This document shows positions 17,966 to 26,885 of a stretch of 64,000 nt of DNA, one piece after another. This stretch comes from Undibacterium paludis. GTDB lineage: Bacteria > Pseudomonadota > Gammaproteobacteria > Burkholderiales > Burkholderiaceae_D. The translations under genes were made by a program, and so were the position numbers. The notes under the pieces are model-generated. The model had not been told where the DNA came from and made no database searches. It saw only the letters and a program-made list of their open reading frames with translations. Position 1 is the stretch's first letter; each line of letters begins with the position of its first letter. The stretch covers positions 372,001 through 436,000 of the forward strand of contig NZ_JAKZHX010000001.1 of assembly GCF_022568815.1 (NCBI RefSeq). Direction: 5' to 3'.

Positions 17966-19243
17966 TCAGAAAGCGACTTCTGTCCGCAAGCTCACGACCC
18001 AGGCTTTTTTGAGATTGGCATCCATATTGGGATTGAAGACGCATTGCACCACAGGTTGCACGCTGAGCCAGGGGCGGACCTGCATTTTGTAGGTCGCCTC
18101 GACAATGGATTCAAAATTGTCTGACCTGTTCTGCAAACGGTATTTTTCACTGGCACGGGCATAGGTCATGCCCAGTGCCAGCTGATCATCGCTACGCCCG
18201 GCAAATGGCCCTACATAATTGAGTCCAAGGTTAACTGACCAGTCAGATTGATTGATATCTTTTTGCGCTGTACCAAAGCGGAAAAACCCCTGCAGACCCT
18301 GCCCGGGATGTCCTGCTTTGGGCAACAGGGTACGCTCGGTCAGGACATACCAGCCAAAATTCTTGCGCTGCACATGTCTGCCATTGGCGTACCGACTGAT
18401 GAGATCATCAAAGCTGGCGCTGTAACGCCAAAAACCGATGGCTGTCTTGTTGAGCGCTTTCTCGTCGCCACCCGGTTTGTCGCCAAAAATACCCAGCTCT
18501 GCCATCAGCAGAACGCCATCGCCCTTGTCAAATTTAATATGGCTGCCGCGAGGATTGGCAGGGTCACCCGGGACACCATCAAGCAGGGCCAGTTGAGCAT
18601 ACGTATTCTTGTCAGCAGATCTGTAGCGCAGGCGCGTACCAAAAGAAGCCATGGGATAGATAGGAGGGCCATTCTTGCCAGTCTGTCCGACAGAGATATT
18701 CATGCCCATGGCTGGCTGCAGAAATACACCTGAACTGTCCGTCACATAGAACTCGGAATCAATTGCATACAGGCCGACCAGCACAGCCAGTCTGTCATCG
18801 AACATGCTTTTTTCCAGCCACAGTTCAGAGAACTGGGCTGTATTGGTTTTGACTTCGATATTATCGACGCCAATGAAACTGCCAATTTTTTGGATGTTCG
18901 GTTTGCCACCCAGTTCGCTATGGTACTGGGTATAAGCGGTCCAGCCTTCCCATCCCCATAATTTGTTGAGGTCAAGCCTTGCCCTGGCATCGGTATACGA
19001 CAGCCATCTGGTACCCGTGGCCATGCCACCAGTTTGATTGCGCACGATGTCGCTACGATGTGTGAAATCCAGACTGACACCCTGGTCCAGCCAGGTCTGG
19101 CGCTGACCATTCCAGTCACCCGTCAGTGTATTCAGATTCAGGTCCGGACCATCATCAGCTGCAAACGCAGGAGAATAAATAGTACAGCTCAGACAAAGCA
19201 GCAAACCCATCGAGAAAATGCCAGACTTCGGGGTCTTTCTCAT
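17966..19243 (-). CDS. Carbohydrate-selective porin, OprB family
   Basis: Protein of 425 residues with a signal peptide ending at SPAFA. The family start LTGDWNGQRQTWLDQGVSLDF and repeated beta-strand pattern of an outer-membrane barrel are visible. OprB porins let sugars and related small molecules cross the outer membrane. It stands alone on the minus strand, convergent with lldD. The substrate is not evident. Confidence 0.88.
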   Translation of the reverse strand: MRKTPKSGIFSMGLLLCLSCTIYSPAFAADDGPDLNLNTLTGDWNGQRQTWLDQGVSLDFTHRSDIVRNQTGGMATGTRWLSYTDARARLDLNKLWGWEGWTAYTQYHSELGGKPNIQKIGSFIGVDNIEVKTNTAQFSELWLEKSMFDDRLAVLVGLYAIDSEFYVTDSSGVFLQPAMGMNISVGQTGKNGPPIYPMASFGTRLRYRSADKNTYAQLALLDGVPGDPANPRGSHIKFDKGDGVLLMAELGIFGDKPGGDEKALNKTAIGFWRYSASFDDLISRYANGRHVQRKNFGWYVLTERTLLPKAGHPGQGLQGFFRFGTAQKDINQSDWSVNLGLNYVGPFAGRSDDQLALGMTYARASEKYRLQNRSDNFESIVEATYKMQVRPWLSVQPVVQCVFNPNMDANLKKAWVVSLRTEVAF

Positions 19244-19395
19244 AGGAAGCTCGGTAGAATTAATGGGTCATCAGCATGTCACAAATCTGTGCTTGCCTGA
19301 CCATGTGAAATGTAAGCTAAGGTATTGATTTTGGGCGCTATTTTAACCAAAACCACTATGCTTGCAAGTAAAATTTTTATAAACGCGGAGGTAAT

Positions 19396-19427
19396 AAAAA
19401 AAGCATGGGCAAGCCCATGCTTTTTTT
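19396..19427. terminator. Rho-independent terminator after hsp20 (bidirectional)
   Basis: GCATGGGC (19403-19410) pairs with GCCCATGC (19413-19420). A seven-base A-run and T-run flank it, extending the stem. It lies 50 bp beyond the hsp20 stop on the minus strand and could also stop plus-strand readthrough. Confidence 0.85.
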
Positions 19428-19477
19428 ACATCCAGATAACCAGGGAACTCCAAGTCATCATGAGGTGGATTCAGTCA

Positions 19478-19960
19478 TCAGGCAACCTGACGTTGCAATT
19501 GGTTTTGCATCTGATTTTGCTGTTCCACCAGTTGCAGATTCTCGGCATCGATCAGGATGCGGCGTGGTTTGTGCGCTTCCGGAATTTCACGCACCAGTTC
19601 GATATTGAGCAAACCGTTGTCAAGACGGGCACTGACAACCTTCACATGGTCAGCCAGACGGAAACGATGTTCAAAATCGCGTGATGCTATGCCACGGTGC
19701 AGGAAGTTGCGTGTGCCTTCGGCTTTTTGGCGGCGACCTACAATCTTGAGCGTATCGCGCTCGGTCTCAATATCAAGTTCGCTGCGGTCAAAGCCTGCTA
19801 CAGCCATGGTAATGGCGTACTTGTCCTCTGCGATCAGTTCGATATTGTATGGGGGATAGCTCGGTGCATTTTCCGCACGCTGGGCATCATCAAATAACTG
19901 GGCAAGGCGGTCAAAACCGATAGCAGAACGGTACAGGGGAGCGAAGTCAAAATTGCGCAT
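19478..19960 (-). CDS. Small heat-shock protein, Hsp20/IbpA family
   Basis: Protein of 160 residues. The N-terminus MRNFDFAPLYRSAIGFDRL is that of IbpA-class chaperones. An alpha-crystallin domain spans about residues 35-130 (YNIELIAEDKYAITMAVAGF, HRGIASRDFEHRFRLAD). The C-terminal tail contains PRRILID, the I-x-I-like motif used for oligomer contacts. It binds unfolding proteins for later DnaK/ClpB refolding. AAGGAT precedes ATG 19960. A heat-shock-type promoter and a leader of about 130 nt lie upstream. Confidence 0.92.
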   Translation of the reverse strand: MRNFDFAPLYRSAIGFDRLAQLFDDAQRAENAPSYPPYNIELIAEDKYAITMAVAGFDRSELDIETERDTLKIVGRRQKAEGTRNFLHRGIASRDFEHRFRLADHVKVVSARLDNGLLNIELVREIPEAHKPRRILIDAENLQLVEQQNQMQNQLQRQVA

Positions 19961-20100
19961 GATAATATCCTTATAAATTGAAGCGATATGAATTAAATTT
20001 TTTAAAACTGACTATTACTACTCATTGCGAAATTGCCATGTCCACCATGTGGTTCCCGGCAACTCTTGCAGACCTCAACTGCGAGCATCTGCTGAGTAGA

Positions 20101-20128
20101 AAATGGTACTGGTTCAAGAGGTTTCAAG
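20101..20128 (-). promoter_or_regulatory. Candidate sigma-32 promoter of hsp20 with long leader
   Basis: Read on the minus strand, CTTGAAA (20128-20122) precedes TACCATTT (20108-20101), 14 bp after CTTGAA. This approximates the RpoH consensus CTTGAA and CCCCATTT. The predicted leader to ATG 19960 is about 133 nt. It contains TCGCT about 13 nt before the AAGGA ribosome site, reminiscent of the U(U/C)GCU box of ROSE thermometers. The promoter is moderately supported; the thermometer is speculative. Confidence 0.45.
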
Positions 20129-20227
20129 ACCCTGAAAAAAAATTTCTTCAATTATTTTTTATCATGGACGAGCTGTTGTTAACAACCATACATAAACAAC
20201 AGCTATCAGAACAAACAGGAAACAGGC

Positions 20228-20779
20228 ATGGCCAAGCTTTACTTCAGATATTCAGCAATGAACGCAGGAAAATCCACCGCACTTTTGCAAGTGGCGCACA
20301 ACTATGAAGAGCAGGGGCAAAAGGTTCGACTGTACACGGCAGCGATAGACAACCGTTATGGCGCAGGCAAGGTCACCTCGCGTCTGGGACCACAAAGACA
20401 GGCGGAAGTCTTTGACAGTCATTTTAATTTCCTGGAAGAAACGCCCAAAGTCAGTTGCGTACTGGTTGATGAAGCACAATTCCTCTCTGCCAGCCAGGTC
20501 AGGCAATTGCATCAGCTGGCACAAGTACGTGGCGTACCTGTCATCTGCTATGGCTTGCGCAGCGATTTCCTGGGTGAACCATTTCCAGGGTCAACCTATT
20601 TGCTGGCACTGGCAGATGATATAGAAGAACTCAAGAATATCTGTACCTGTGGAAAGAAGGCGACGATGAATATCCGCGTTGATGAGAATGGCAGGCGCAT
20701 GAAAAGTGGCGAGCAGATTGATATCGGCGGCAATGAACGCTACCAGCATGTCTGCGGCCGCTGTTTTTACGCTGAATAA
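20228..20779 (+). CDS. tdk: Thymidine kinase
   Basis: Enzyme of 183 residues, normal for the type II family. The P-loop is SAMNAGKST near residues 9-17. Walker B VLVDEAQFL comes mid-protein, and the zinc cysteines are CTCGKK and CGRC at the C-terminus. A substrate-binding lasso loop precedes the last cysteine pair. It phosphorylates thymidine with ATP for dTMP salvage. AACAGGAAACAGGC precedes the ATG. Standalone gene. Confidence 0.95.
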   Translation: MAKLYFRYSAMNAGKSTALLQVAHNYEEQGQKVRLYTAAIDNRYGAGKVTSRLGPQRQAEVFDSHFNFLEETPKVSCVLVDEAQFLSASQVRQLHQLAQVRGVPVICYGLRSDFLGEPFPGSTYLLALADDIEELKNICTCGKKATMNIRVDENGRRMKSGEQIDIGGNERYQHVCGRCFYAE

Positions 20780-20814
20780 AAAAATCTGCAGAACAGCTTG
20801 CACTATTCTGCAGA
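20778..20814 (-). terminator. Rho-independent terminator of the di-haem protein gene
   Basis: TCTGCAGAA (20785-20793) pairs perfectly with TTCTGCAGA (20806-20814). On the minus strand the hairpin is followed by seven T's (20784-20778). It lies between the convergent tdk and di-haem genes. Confidence 0.8.
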
Positions 20815-20842
20815 CTTCGTTTGACTATCTATCCAGATTTCC

Positions 20843-22441
20843 TCAAAGCACTTTCAGGAACTCTGTCAGGTCGGCAATCTCCTGCGGTGTCAGGCCGATA
20901 TTGAAACGTTTGTCATAGAATTTCACGACATCGGTCAGCTCCGCCGTTCCACCATTATGGAAATACGGTGAGCGTGATTCTATGGCACGCAGGCTGGGTA
21001 CCTTGAAGCGGCCTATGTCTTTCCATTTACCGGTGTTCATGGCGGCACCGGGATCGGTGGTTTCGATAATCTCACCCGTCGCTTTATTCTTCAGTGTGTA
21101 CAAGGGCATGTCAGGTGTACGCAGGCTGGCATCAGCAATCCCTGTGTTGAACAGACGCGGTACAGAATGCGATCCTGCGTTTGGTACGCTATGGCAGCTG
21201 GTGCAGGTAGCACGTTGCAAAGGCAGGCGCAATTCATCATTGAAACCAGCCACCCGCGTGATATTGAATGGCTTGTTATTGAATATCTGCTCCCCCCTGG
21301 CGATGGATGCCCTGGCCAGGTTTTGTGCAGTCGGCGGCTGGGGTGGTTGCGGTGGTCTGCCCTGCACTGGCGGATTAGGTGGTGCAGGTCTGTCGAGCCC
21401 ACGCCAGCTGCCGAACATGTTCATGACATTGCGATCAAATGCAGCACCAGTCTGGTAATCACCGGCTTCAAGGTCATTGATGCCGAAATAAAAATTATTA
21501 CGCATCAGTTCAAGCGGCCCGCCTTTCGCGCCGGCATCGGTCAGGCTGCCAGCAGCATTGCTGCTGGCCTGCGCTGTGAAAAGGGTTTTTTCAAAATCGA
21601 CGATGCTGCGCTGCTCTGCTGCGGTCAGCCCTTGCGCCGCCTGGGCATGGCCGGTCACTGCACTATTGGACTGGTGCAGCAAATCAAAATCAACCGCGGC
21701 AAAACATTGCAATGGCCGGGTATTGCGTATGCACAGATTCGACTTCGCATCAGTGAATGTTTCGCGTGCATCCCACATAACGGTGCTGGCAAATTTCAAA
21801 TTCGTCGTTGGCAATGGTCTGCGGAAAAGGGACAATTCTTTGGCACTGGCATAACCATAGGGATCATCAACCTTTACCAGAGTGAACTCGGCATCTGCCG
21901 GCACCGGCAAACCCACCCGTATCACCCCCTTGGTCAGCAGCATGCTGTAGGCCAGGCGTTTCTGGTCGATGGTGCCGATCAGGGCGTTGGGCGAATTGGC
22001 CCCGTCATTCAAGCGGAAAATCGGGTCACTGCCATTTGACTGGGCAAACCTGTCCTGTATCAGTGGTGGTCGCACGCTCCAGCCCTGGCTCTCCTGATGG
22101 CAGGTAGCGCAACTGCGGCCATTGCCAAATGCCTTGAAGAAGGGATTGTTCTTGTCCAGGCTACCTGTAGTGCTGACTGTCAGTGCACTGCCCTCTTCAT
22201 TGGCGATAGGCACCAGTGAGGGCGGGTCGGCCGGTGGTGGCGCCAGGTTTGCCACTGGTGCGGCCGCCGGTACTGCTGCCGGCACCGTCGCCGTGCTGGC
22301 CTGGCCCAGGCTGGCAGAGTCACCGCCACAGGCGCTAAGGCCAACCAAAGTCATTGTCAGCAAACTCATATGCATGCCTGTTTGCCAACCCGCTTGCACC
22401 CGATGCGTGATCATTTTTTTCGTATCCTGTCCTGTTTTCAT
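20843..22441 (-). CDS. Di-haem cytochrome c peroxidase-like lipoprotein
   Basis: Protein of 532 residues. A type II signal peptide ends in LSAC with Cys38, so it is lipid-anchored outside the cytoplasm. Two c-type haem motifs are CATCH (111-115) and CTSCH (413-417), and the C-terminal SPYFHNGGTAELTDVVKFYD is typical of the CcpA/MauG superfamily. It may reduce peroxide or oxidise a partner. Proline-rich stretches at about 58-75 and 352-371 look like flexible linkers. GAGGGAG precedes ATG 22441. It diverges from baeSR; no dedicated electron donor gene is adjacent. Confidence 0.85.
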   Translation of the reverse strand: MKTGQDTKKMITHRVQAGWQTGMHMSLLTMTLVGLSACGGDSASLGQASTATVPAAVPAAAPVANLAPPPADPPSLVPIANEEGSALTVSTTGSLDKNNPFFKAFGNGRSCATCHQESQGWSVRPPLIQDRFAQSNGSDPIFRLNDGANSPNALIGTIDQKRLAYSMLLTKGVIRVGLPVPADAEFTLVKVDDPYGYASAKELSLFRRPLPTTNLKFASTVMWDARETFTDAKSNLCIRNTRPLQCFAAVDFDLLHQSNSAVTGHAQAAQGLTAAEQRSIVDFEKTLFTAQASSNAAGSLTDAGAKGGPLELMRNNFYFGINDLEAGDYQTGAAFDRNVMNMFGSWRGLDRPAPPNPPVQGRPPQPPQPPTAQNLARASIARGEQIFNNKPFNITRVAGFNDELRLPLQRATCTSCHSVPNAGSHSVPRLFNTGIADASLRTPDMPLYTLKNKATGEIIETTDPGAAMNTGKWKDIGRFKVPSLRAIESRSPYFHNGGTAELTDVVKFYDKRFNIGLTPQEIADLTEFLKVL

Positions 22442-22625
22442 TGAAAGTCTCCCTCGAGATTGTTCATTTTTGGCTACTCGTCAAACCCGGCGTGCACCGC
22501 TCAAAGTTTTGAGACTGGGTGAAGGATGAACTCTGAATGTGGAGAAAAAATGGAGAATAAGAATATTTTGACTGTGGCAAAATCACACAAAAGATGTCTG
22601 AATATTTATTGCCTTGATACTCCAT

Positions 22626-22643
22626 GATTCCTCCATCATTGGC
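22626..22643 (+). promoter_or_regulatory. BaeR-box-like sequence upstream of baeS
   Basis: GATTCCTCCATCATTGGC matches 14 of 18 positions of the E. coli BaeR box TTTTTCTCCATDATTGGC as I recall it. It lies 44 bp before the baeS start and fits autoregulation. A second TTTTTCTCCA core occurs on the minus strand around 22541-22552. Confidence 0.5.
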
Positions 22644-22686
22644 TGGCATCATGGCAAATCAATACTATCTGCAGGAGCCCTGACGT

Positions 22687-24186
22687 ATGCGCCTCACCAT
22701 TGCCCGCAAGCTTGCCGTGGCGACGACTGCCGTCGTCATACTCAGCATAGGCACGCTGGCCTGGGTTACCAGCCAGAACCTGAAGAGCGGATTTATCGCT
22801 TATCTTGGCGACCTGGAAAAACAGGACCTGGTCAGGCTCAGCAAAATGCTGGCGGAAGACTATCGCCAGAATGGCAATTTTGACCGCTTCCGCGAAAACC
22901 GTCGCCCCATGCGCGACCTGCTGGACCAGATACGCACGCAGCCACGTCCGGCCAATGAAGATGCTGCTCCACCACCGCCCAGGAGGGGACCGCGACAGGA
23001 TGGTGATGACCGCCCGCCACCTCCGCCGTCGCGCGCCCACGACAGGCCGCCACGCGATGCCCCGCCAGAGCAGCGCCCCCCCATAGACCCGATGGGCTTT
23101 GGTCAACGCCTGTCATTGATAGACAAGGATGGCAATGCCCTGATAGGCCCCGCCGACGCACCCGGCGGCACGGTCTACCCCATCATGCTGGGCCAGGAAA
23201 AAGTGGGCAGCGTCAGACTGGCGCCACTGAGGCAATTGTCCAATGCCAGCGCCATCGACTTTGTCAGCGTACAGATACGGCATACCTTGTGGGTGGCGGC
23301 TGCCCTGATACTGGTCGCCCTGATATTTTCCATCTGGCTTTCGCGACACTTGCTGCGCCCCTTGAAGTCCCTGCATCAGGTGGCGGCGCAAATATCCAAG
23401 GGTAAGCTTGATGCACGCGCTGTCATCATCAGCCGGGACGAGCTCGGTGACCTGGCCAAAGACATCAATGTGATGGCGCAAAACCTGGAACGCAATGAGC
23501 GGCAGCGCAGCAAGATGCTGGCCGATGTATCACATGAATTGCGCACACCGCTGACCGTGATACAGGGCGAGATTGAGGCGCTGATAGATGGAGTGCGCCC
23601 GACAACCCCGGCGTCGCTGGAATCCCTGCATGCGGAAGTCCGTCACCTGAACAAGCTGGTGGATGACATACGCCAGTTGACGCTGGCAGATGCGGGGGAC
23701 CTGCACTACCAGTATCAACGTATGGATTTCCCGCCTTTTCTTGACGAGATATTACAGCGCTTCAGTCTGCGCATAGAACATGCCGGCCTGCGCCTGGAAA
23801 GTGTGTTTCACGATTCGCACATCTGGCTGCAAGGGGATAGCCTGCGTCTGACCCAGGTGCTCAGCAATTTGCTGGAAAACAGCATACGCTATACCGACAA
23901 GGGCGGGAAGATACTCTGTACCCTGAAACGCAACGGCGCCCTGCTGGAACTGAGCATAGAAGACAGCGCACCTGGCGTACCTGCAGGCAGCCACGAACTC
24001 CTGTTCGACCGGCTGTACCGGGCCGACAGCGCGCGCAGCCGCGCCAGCGGCGGCAGCGGTCTGGGGCTGTCTATCTGCAAGGTCATCATGGAAGCACATG
24101 GCGGGCGCATCAGCGCATCACCATCACGACTGGGTGGGATCAGTATCTTGCTACAATTACCCTGTCTGCCCGGTTCAGGAGAATGA
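22687..24186 (+). CDS. baeS: Envelope-stress sensor histidine kinase, BaeS-like
   Basis: Protein of 499 residues. Membrane helices lie at about 8-28 and 199-219, with a periplasmic domain between. Then come HAMP (about 220-275), HisKA with VSHELRTPLT and phospho-acceptor His283, and an ATPase domain with N-box NLLENSIRYTD. Residues 87-133 are an extreme proline/arginine/aspartate stretch not found in E. coli BaeS. GGAGCC precedes the ATG. It overlaps baeR by ATGA. BaeSR typically respond to envelope-damaging compounds and control efflux and chaperone genes; none is adjacent here. Confidence 0.87.
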   Translation: MRLTIARKLAVATTAVVILSIGTLAWVTSQNLKSGFIAYLGDLEKQDLVRLSKMLAEDYRQNGNFDRFRENRRPMRDLLDQIRTQPRPANEDAAPPPPRRGPRQDGDDRPPPPPSRAHDRPPRDAPPEQRPPIDPMGFGQRLSLIDKDGNALIGPADAPGGTVYPIMLGQEKVGSVRLAPLRQLSNASAIDFVSVQIRHTLWVAAALILVALIFSIWLSRHLLRPLKSLHQVAAQISKGKLDARAVIISRDELGDLAKDINVMAQNLERNERQRSKMLADVSHELRTPLTVIQGEIEALIDGVRPTTPASLESLHAEVRHLNKLVDDIRQLTLADAGDLHYQYQRMDFPPFLDEILQRFSLRIEHAGLRLESVFHDSHIWLQGDSLRLTQVLSNLLENSIRYTDKGGKILCTLKRNGALLELSIEDSAPGVPAGSHELLFDRLYRADSARSRASGGSGLGLSICKVIMEAHGGRISASPSRLGGISILLQLPCLPGSGE

Positions 24187-24881
24187 GCAAGATCATGGAA
24201 ACCACCAATGCCCGCATTTTGATTGTTGAAGACGACCTGAAGATCGCTGCCCTGCTCAGGGATTACCTGCTGGCCGCCGGTTACCGGGTGGAGCATGAAG
24301 CCAATGGCAAACTGGCCCTGGACAAATTGAGGCAGGAACAACCCGACTTGATCTTGCTTGACCTGATGTTGCCAGGACTGGACGGTCTCAGCATCTGCAC
24401 TGAAGTACGCAGGTTCAGCCAGGTCCCCATCATCATGCTGACCGCCAAGGTAGAAGAAGTTGACAGGCTGGTCGGCCTGGAAAGCGGCGCCGATGATTAT
24501 GTCTGCAAGCCCTTCAGTCCGCGTGAGGTTGTGGCACGTGCCAGGGTGCACTTGCGTCGCACCATGACGACACAGCAGCCTGGCGGGCAAGCGCGCTTTT
24601 TCATCGACAGGGAACAATTGCGCATACTCGTTGATGGTATTGCCCTGAGTCTGACGCCAGTGGAATTTCGTTTGCTGGCCGAATTGATCAGCCATCCGGA
24701 ACGGGTATTTTCACGCCAGCAACTGCTCGACTTTGCCCATGAAGACCAGCGCGACATCAATGACAGGACGGTGGATTCGCATATCAAGAACATACGCAAG
24801 AAAATCCAGTCCCGTCTGCCGGATCATGAGTGCCTGCACTCCGTGTATGGTGTTGGTTATCGTTTTGAATTACCGCATTAA
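24183..24881 (+). CDS. baeR: OmpR-family response regulator BaeR
   Basis: Protein of 232 residues. Receiver domain with phospho-acceptor Asp60 (LILLDLMLPG), then a winged-helix output domain ending SVYGVGYRFE. Segments RRFSQVPIIMLTAK and GADDYVCKPFSPREVVAR, as well as DRTVDSHIKNIRKK, resemble E. coli BaeR strongly, so orthology is likely. Coupled to the kinase gene by a 4-bp overlap. Confidence 0.92.
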   Translation: MSKIMETTNARILIVEDDLKIAALLRDYLLAAGYRVEHEANGKLALDKLRQEQPDLILLDLMLPGLDGLSICTEVRRFSQVPIIMLTAKVEEVDRLVGLESGADDYVCKPFSPREVVARARVHLRRTMTTQQPGGQARFFIDREQLRILVDGIALSLTPVEFRLLAELISHPERVFSRQQLLDFAHEDQRDINDRTVDSHIKNIRKKIQSRLPDHECLHSVYGVGYRFELPH

Positions 24882-24969
24882 TATCGCCCTCTGCGGCAGG
24901 GTTGTTTTTTGCGCCTGACGGCTTTTTTCAAGAAAATAAGCTGCCTGACGACAGACTGCTGCGCTGATA

Positions 24970-26412
24970 ATGGTATTTTCTTCTTTGTCTCGACTGTCCA
25001 TGATCTTGCACATCGCCACACTGAAAAGACTATTCCATATCGACCCAGTCAGCACTGACGCCGTTTGCCATCCGCTCAGTTCCCTGCTTTACCAGACACT
25101 GATACGCATCAACCGCTCTGGTGATGCCGCCACTGCCGAACTGGCTGCAGACTGGATAATCAGTGCTGATTACCGCCGGTTTTCTTTCACGCTGGCAGAG
25201 AATTTTTTCCATGACGGGCGCCCGGTATTGGCATCCCATGTCGCCCATAGCCTTGCCCGCCATGTCTGGCCTGATTCGCCATCCATCTTTGCTGAATTAT
25301 TGCGTGAGCTGATCGTCGGTGCCAATGAATGCGTCACGGGTGAGATACCAGCTGGCCTGTATGCCGACGACGAAAAAAACCATCTGCTGATCCACTTGAA
25401 ACAGTCTTACTGCCCTTTTCTGGAGGTGCTGGCGCATCCGGCCATGGGTATCAGTCTGCAGTTGAATACAGGACAGATACTGGGATCAGGCCCCATGTGT
25501 CTGTCTTCAGAAGTCCATCAAACCGACGATGATGCCGGACACTGGCAACTAAGCAGGCACACGGCCTATGCGGGCCAGCGTCACCTGCCTGAACAGATCA
25601 GCATTTTACGTTATGCACATTTTGATGAACTGGCACTGGCTTACCAAGGCGGACAGCTTGACGCCGTCCTGCTTGAGCGCAAACACCAGCTCAGGCTGGA
25701 TGCCATGCCTGGTGCCCATTCCAGTCATTTGCGCGATCGCTGGGCTGGCATGCTGATCATGAATGCTGCCGGCATTTTTGATCAGCGTGAACTGCGCAGG
25801 GATTTTCATGCGCTGGTACAAAAGCAGGCTCACCAGGACCTGGGAGCGGCTTACCACGCCGACTTCATTCCGGTAGATATACTCAGGCCGACAGTATTAC
25901 CGGTACATGACATCAGTCCCGGAGATTTTCAGATACGCTGGGCGCGACATTTCCTGTCCGGCCCGGTGCGCATCATTTATGCTGCCGGCCGCGGCCCGCT
26001 CAGCGCAGGCCTCGATTGCGCCATCACGGTATTGCAGGCATGCGGCATAGCTTATGAACTGATCATGACCGAAAATCCGGCGCAGGTTTATGAAGTCGTG
26101 GCGACCGGTAATTTTGATCTGGTCGCCCGTGGCTGGATACAGGATTATGACGATGCAGATCAGTATGTCGGTATGTATGAAAAACAGGCCCCGCAGGCAC
26201 AGGCACGCTCAGCCTATCTGGAATTTTACGCCGCCATCGCCGCAGCCAGATTTTTACCCGATCCACAGCAAAGATTATCGGCCTACGCCACGGCGACCGA
26301 TCAATTGAACGCGCAATATTTGTACATCACGATTAGCCGCGATCATCACAGGATATTCCATCGAGAGAACCTCAGGCTGCAAACAGGATGTCGCGACCCT
26401 TTTGACCTTTAA
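24970..26412 (+). CDS. Orphan family-5 solute-binding-domain protein without signal peptide (SgrR-like C-terminal domain)
   Basis: Protein of 480 residues resembling the peptide/nickel solute-binding fold (SBP_bac_5): LSSLLYQTLIRINRSGDAAT, then WIISADYRRFSFTLAENFFHDGRPV, and later DLVARGWIQDYDDADQYVGMY. No signal peptide is visible and no permease or ATPase gene adjoins, so it is probably cytoplasmic. E. coli SgrR carries the same domain behind a DNA-binding head; that head is not apparent here. An internal ATG at 25000 is an alternative start. A role as an intracellular peptide or sugar-phosphate sensor is possible but unproved. Confidence 0.65.
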   Translation: MVFSSLSRLSMILHIATLKRLFHIDPVSTDAVCHPLSSLLYQTLIRINRSGDAATAELAADWIISADYRRFSFTLAENFFHDGRPVLASHVAHSLARHVWPDSPSIFAELLRELIVGANECVTGEIPAGLYADDEKNHLLIHLKQSYCPFLEVLAHPAMGISLQLNTGQILGSGPMCLSSEVHQTDDDAGHWQLSRHTAYAGQRHLPEQISILRYAHFDELALAYQGGQLDAVLLERKHQLRLDAMPGAHSSHLRDRWAGMLIMNAAGIFDQRELRRDFHALVQKQAHQDLGAAYHADFIPVDILRPTVLPVHDISPGDFQIRWARHFLSGPVRIIYAAGRGPLSAGLDCAITVLQACGIAYELIMTENPAQVYEVVATGNFDLVARGWIQDYDDADQYVGMYEKQAPQAQARSAYLEFYAAIAAARFLPDPQQRLSAYATATDQLNAQYLYITISRDHHRIFHRENLRLQTGCRDPFDL

Positions 26413-26453
26413 AGACATGCATACATGACTCTCCAAAAACATTTCATGTACAC

Positions 26454-26484
26454 TTGACTTAGAGTTGACTCTAAGTTCTACCAT
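26454..26484 (+). promoter_or_regulatory. MerR-type promoter with 19-bp spacer and perfect dyad
   Basis: TTGACT (26454-26459) and TACCAT (26479-26484) are separated by 19 bp, the diagnostic overlong spacer of MerR-activated promoters. The spacer contains ACTTAGAGT-TG-ACTCTAAGT (26457-26476), a perfect 9-bp dyad. The predicted transcription start falls on the GTG start codon at 26491. Confidence 0.75.
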
Positions 26485-26490
26485 TTCAAC

Positions 26491-26883
26491 GTGACCAATA
26501 AACTCATCACCATAGGCGAACTTGCCACACTGACTGGCCTGTCTGCACATACCCTGCGGTTTTATGAAAAAGCCGGAGTATTGCAAGCGGCCAAACGTGC
26601 CGACAGTGGACATAGACGTTATAACAGTCAGGACATGGTCTTGCTGCAGTTTGTATTAAGGCTCAAGCAGACCGGTATGCCACTGACTGAAATTCGCGAT
26701 TATGTGCAGCTAATGGCGGATGGTGATATGAGTTTGGAAGAGCGCCTGACGATGCTGAAGCTCCATCGTCAGCGCCTGGCCATCAAAATGTCTGAGCTTG
26801 CAGAAAACGCCAGCGCCCTCGATGACAAGATCCGGATTTATCAGCAAAGGATAAGGAAGGCTGGCAAAAAACAGAAAGTCTGA
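26491..26883 (+). CDS. MerR-family regulator (AdhR/NmlR-like)
   Basis: Protein of 130 residues starting at GTG 26491. The N-terminal winged helix reads ITIGELATLTGLSAHTLRFYE, then GHRRYNSQDMVLLQFVLRLK, and a dimerisation coiled coil follows (LTMLKLHRQRLAIKMSELAE). The protein has no cysteine at all, so it cannot use the Cys-based aldehyde sensing described for some AdhR/NmlR proteins. It is 2 bp upstream of a carboxymuconolactone decarboxylase-like gene. Its own promoter has the MerR signature, so it is autoregulated, and the mRNA may be leaderless. Confidence 0.88.
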   Translation: MTNKLITIGELATLTGLSAHTLRFYEKAGVLQAAKRADSGHRRYNSQDMVLLQFVLRLKQTGMPLTEIRDYVQLMADGDMSLEERLTMLKLHRQRLAIKMSELAENASALDDKIRIYQQRIRKAGKKQKV

Positions 26884-26885
26884 TC

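Noticed and set aside
21167-22039. Open frame of ~290 codons opposite the di-haem protein gene
   Set aside because: It is a shadow of the gene with two haem motifs; composition is unlike a real protein.
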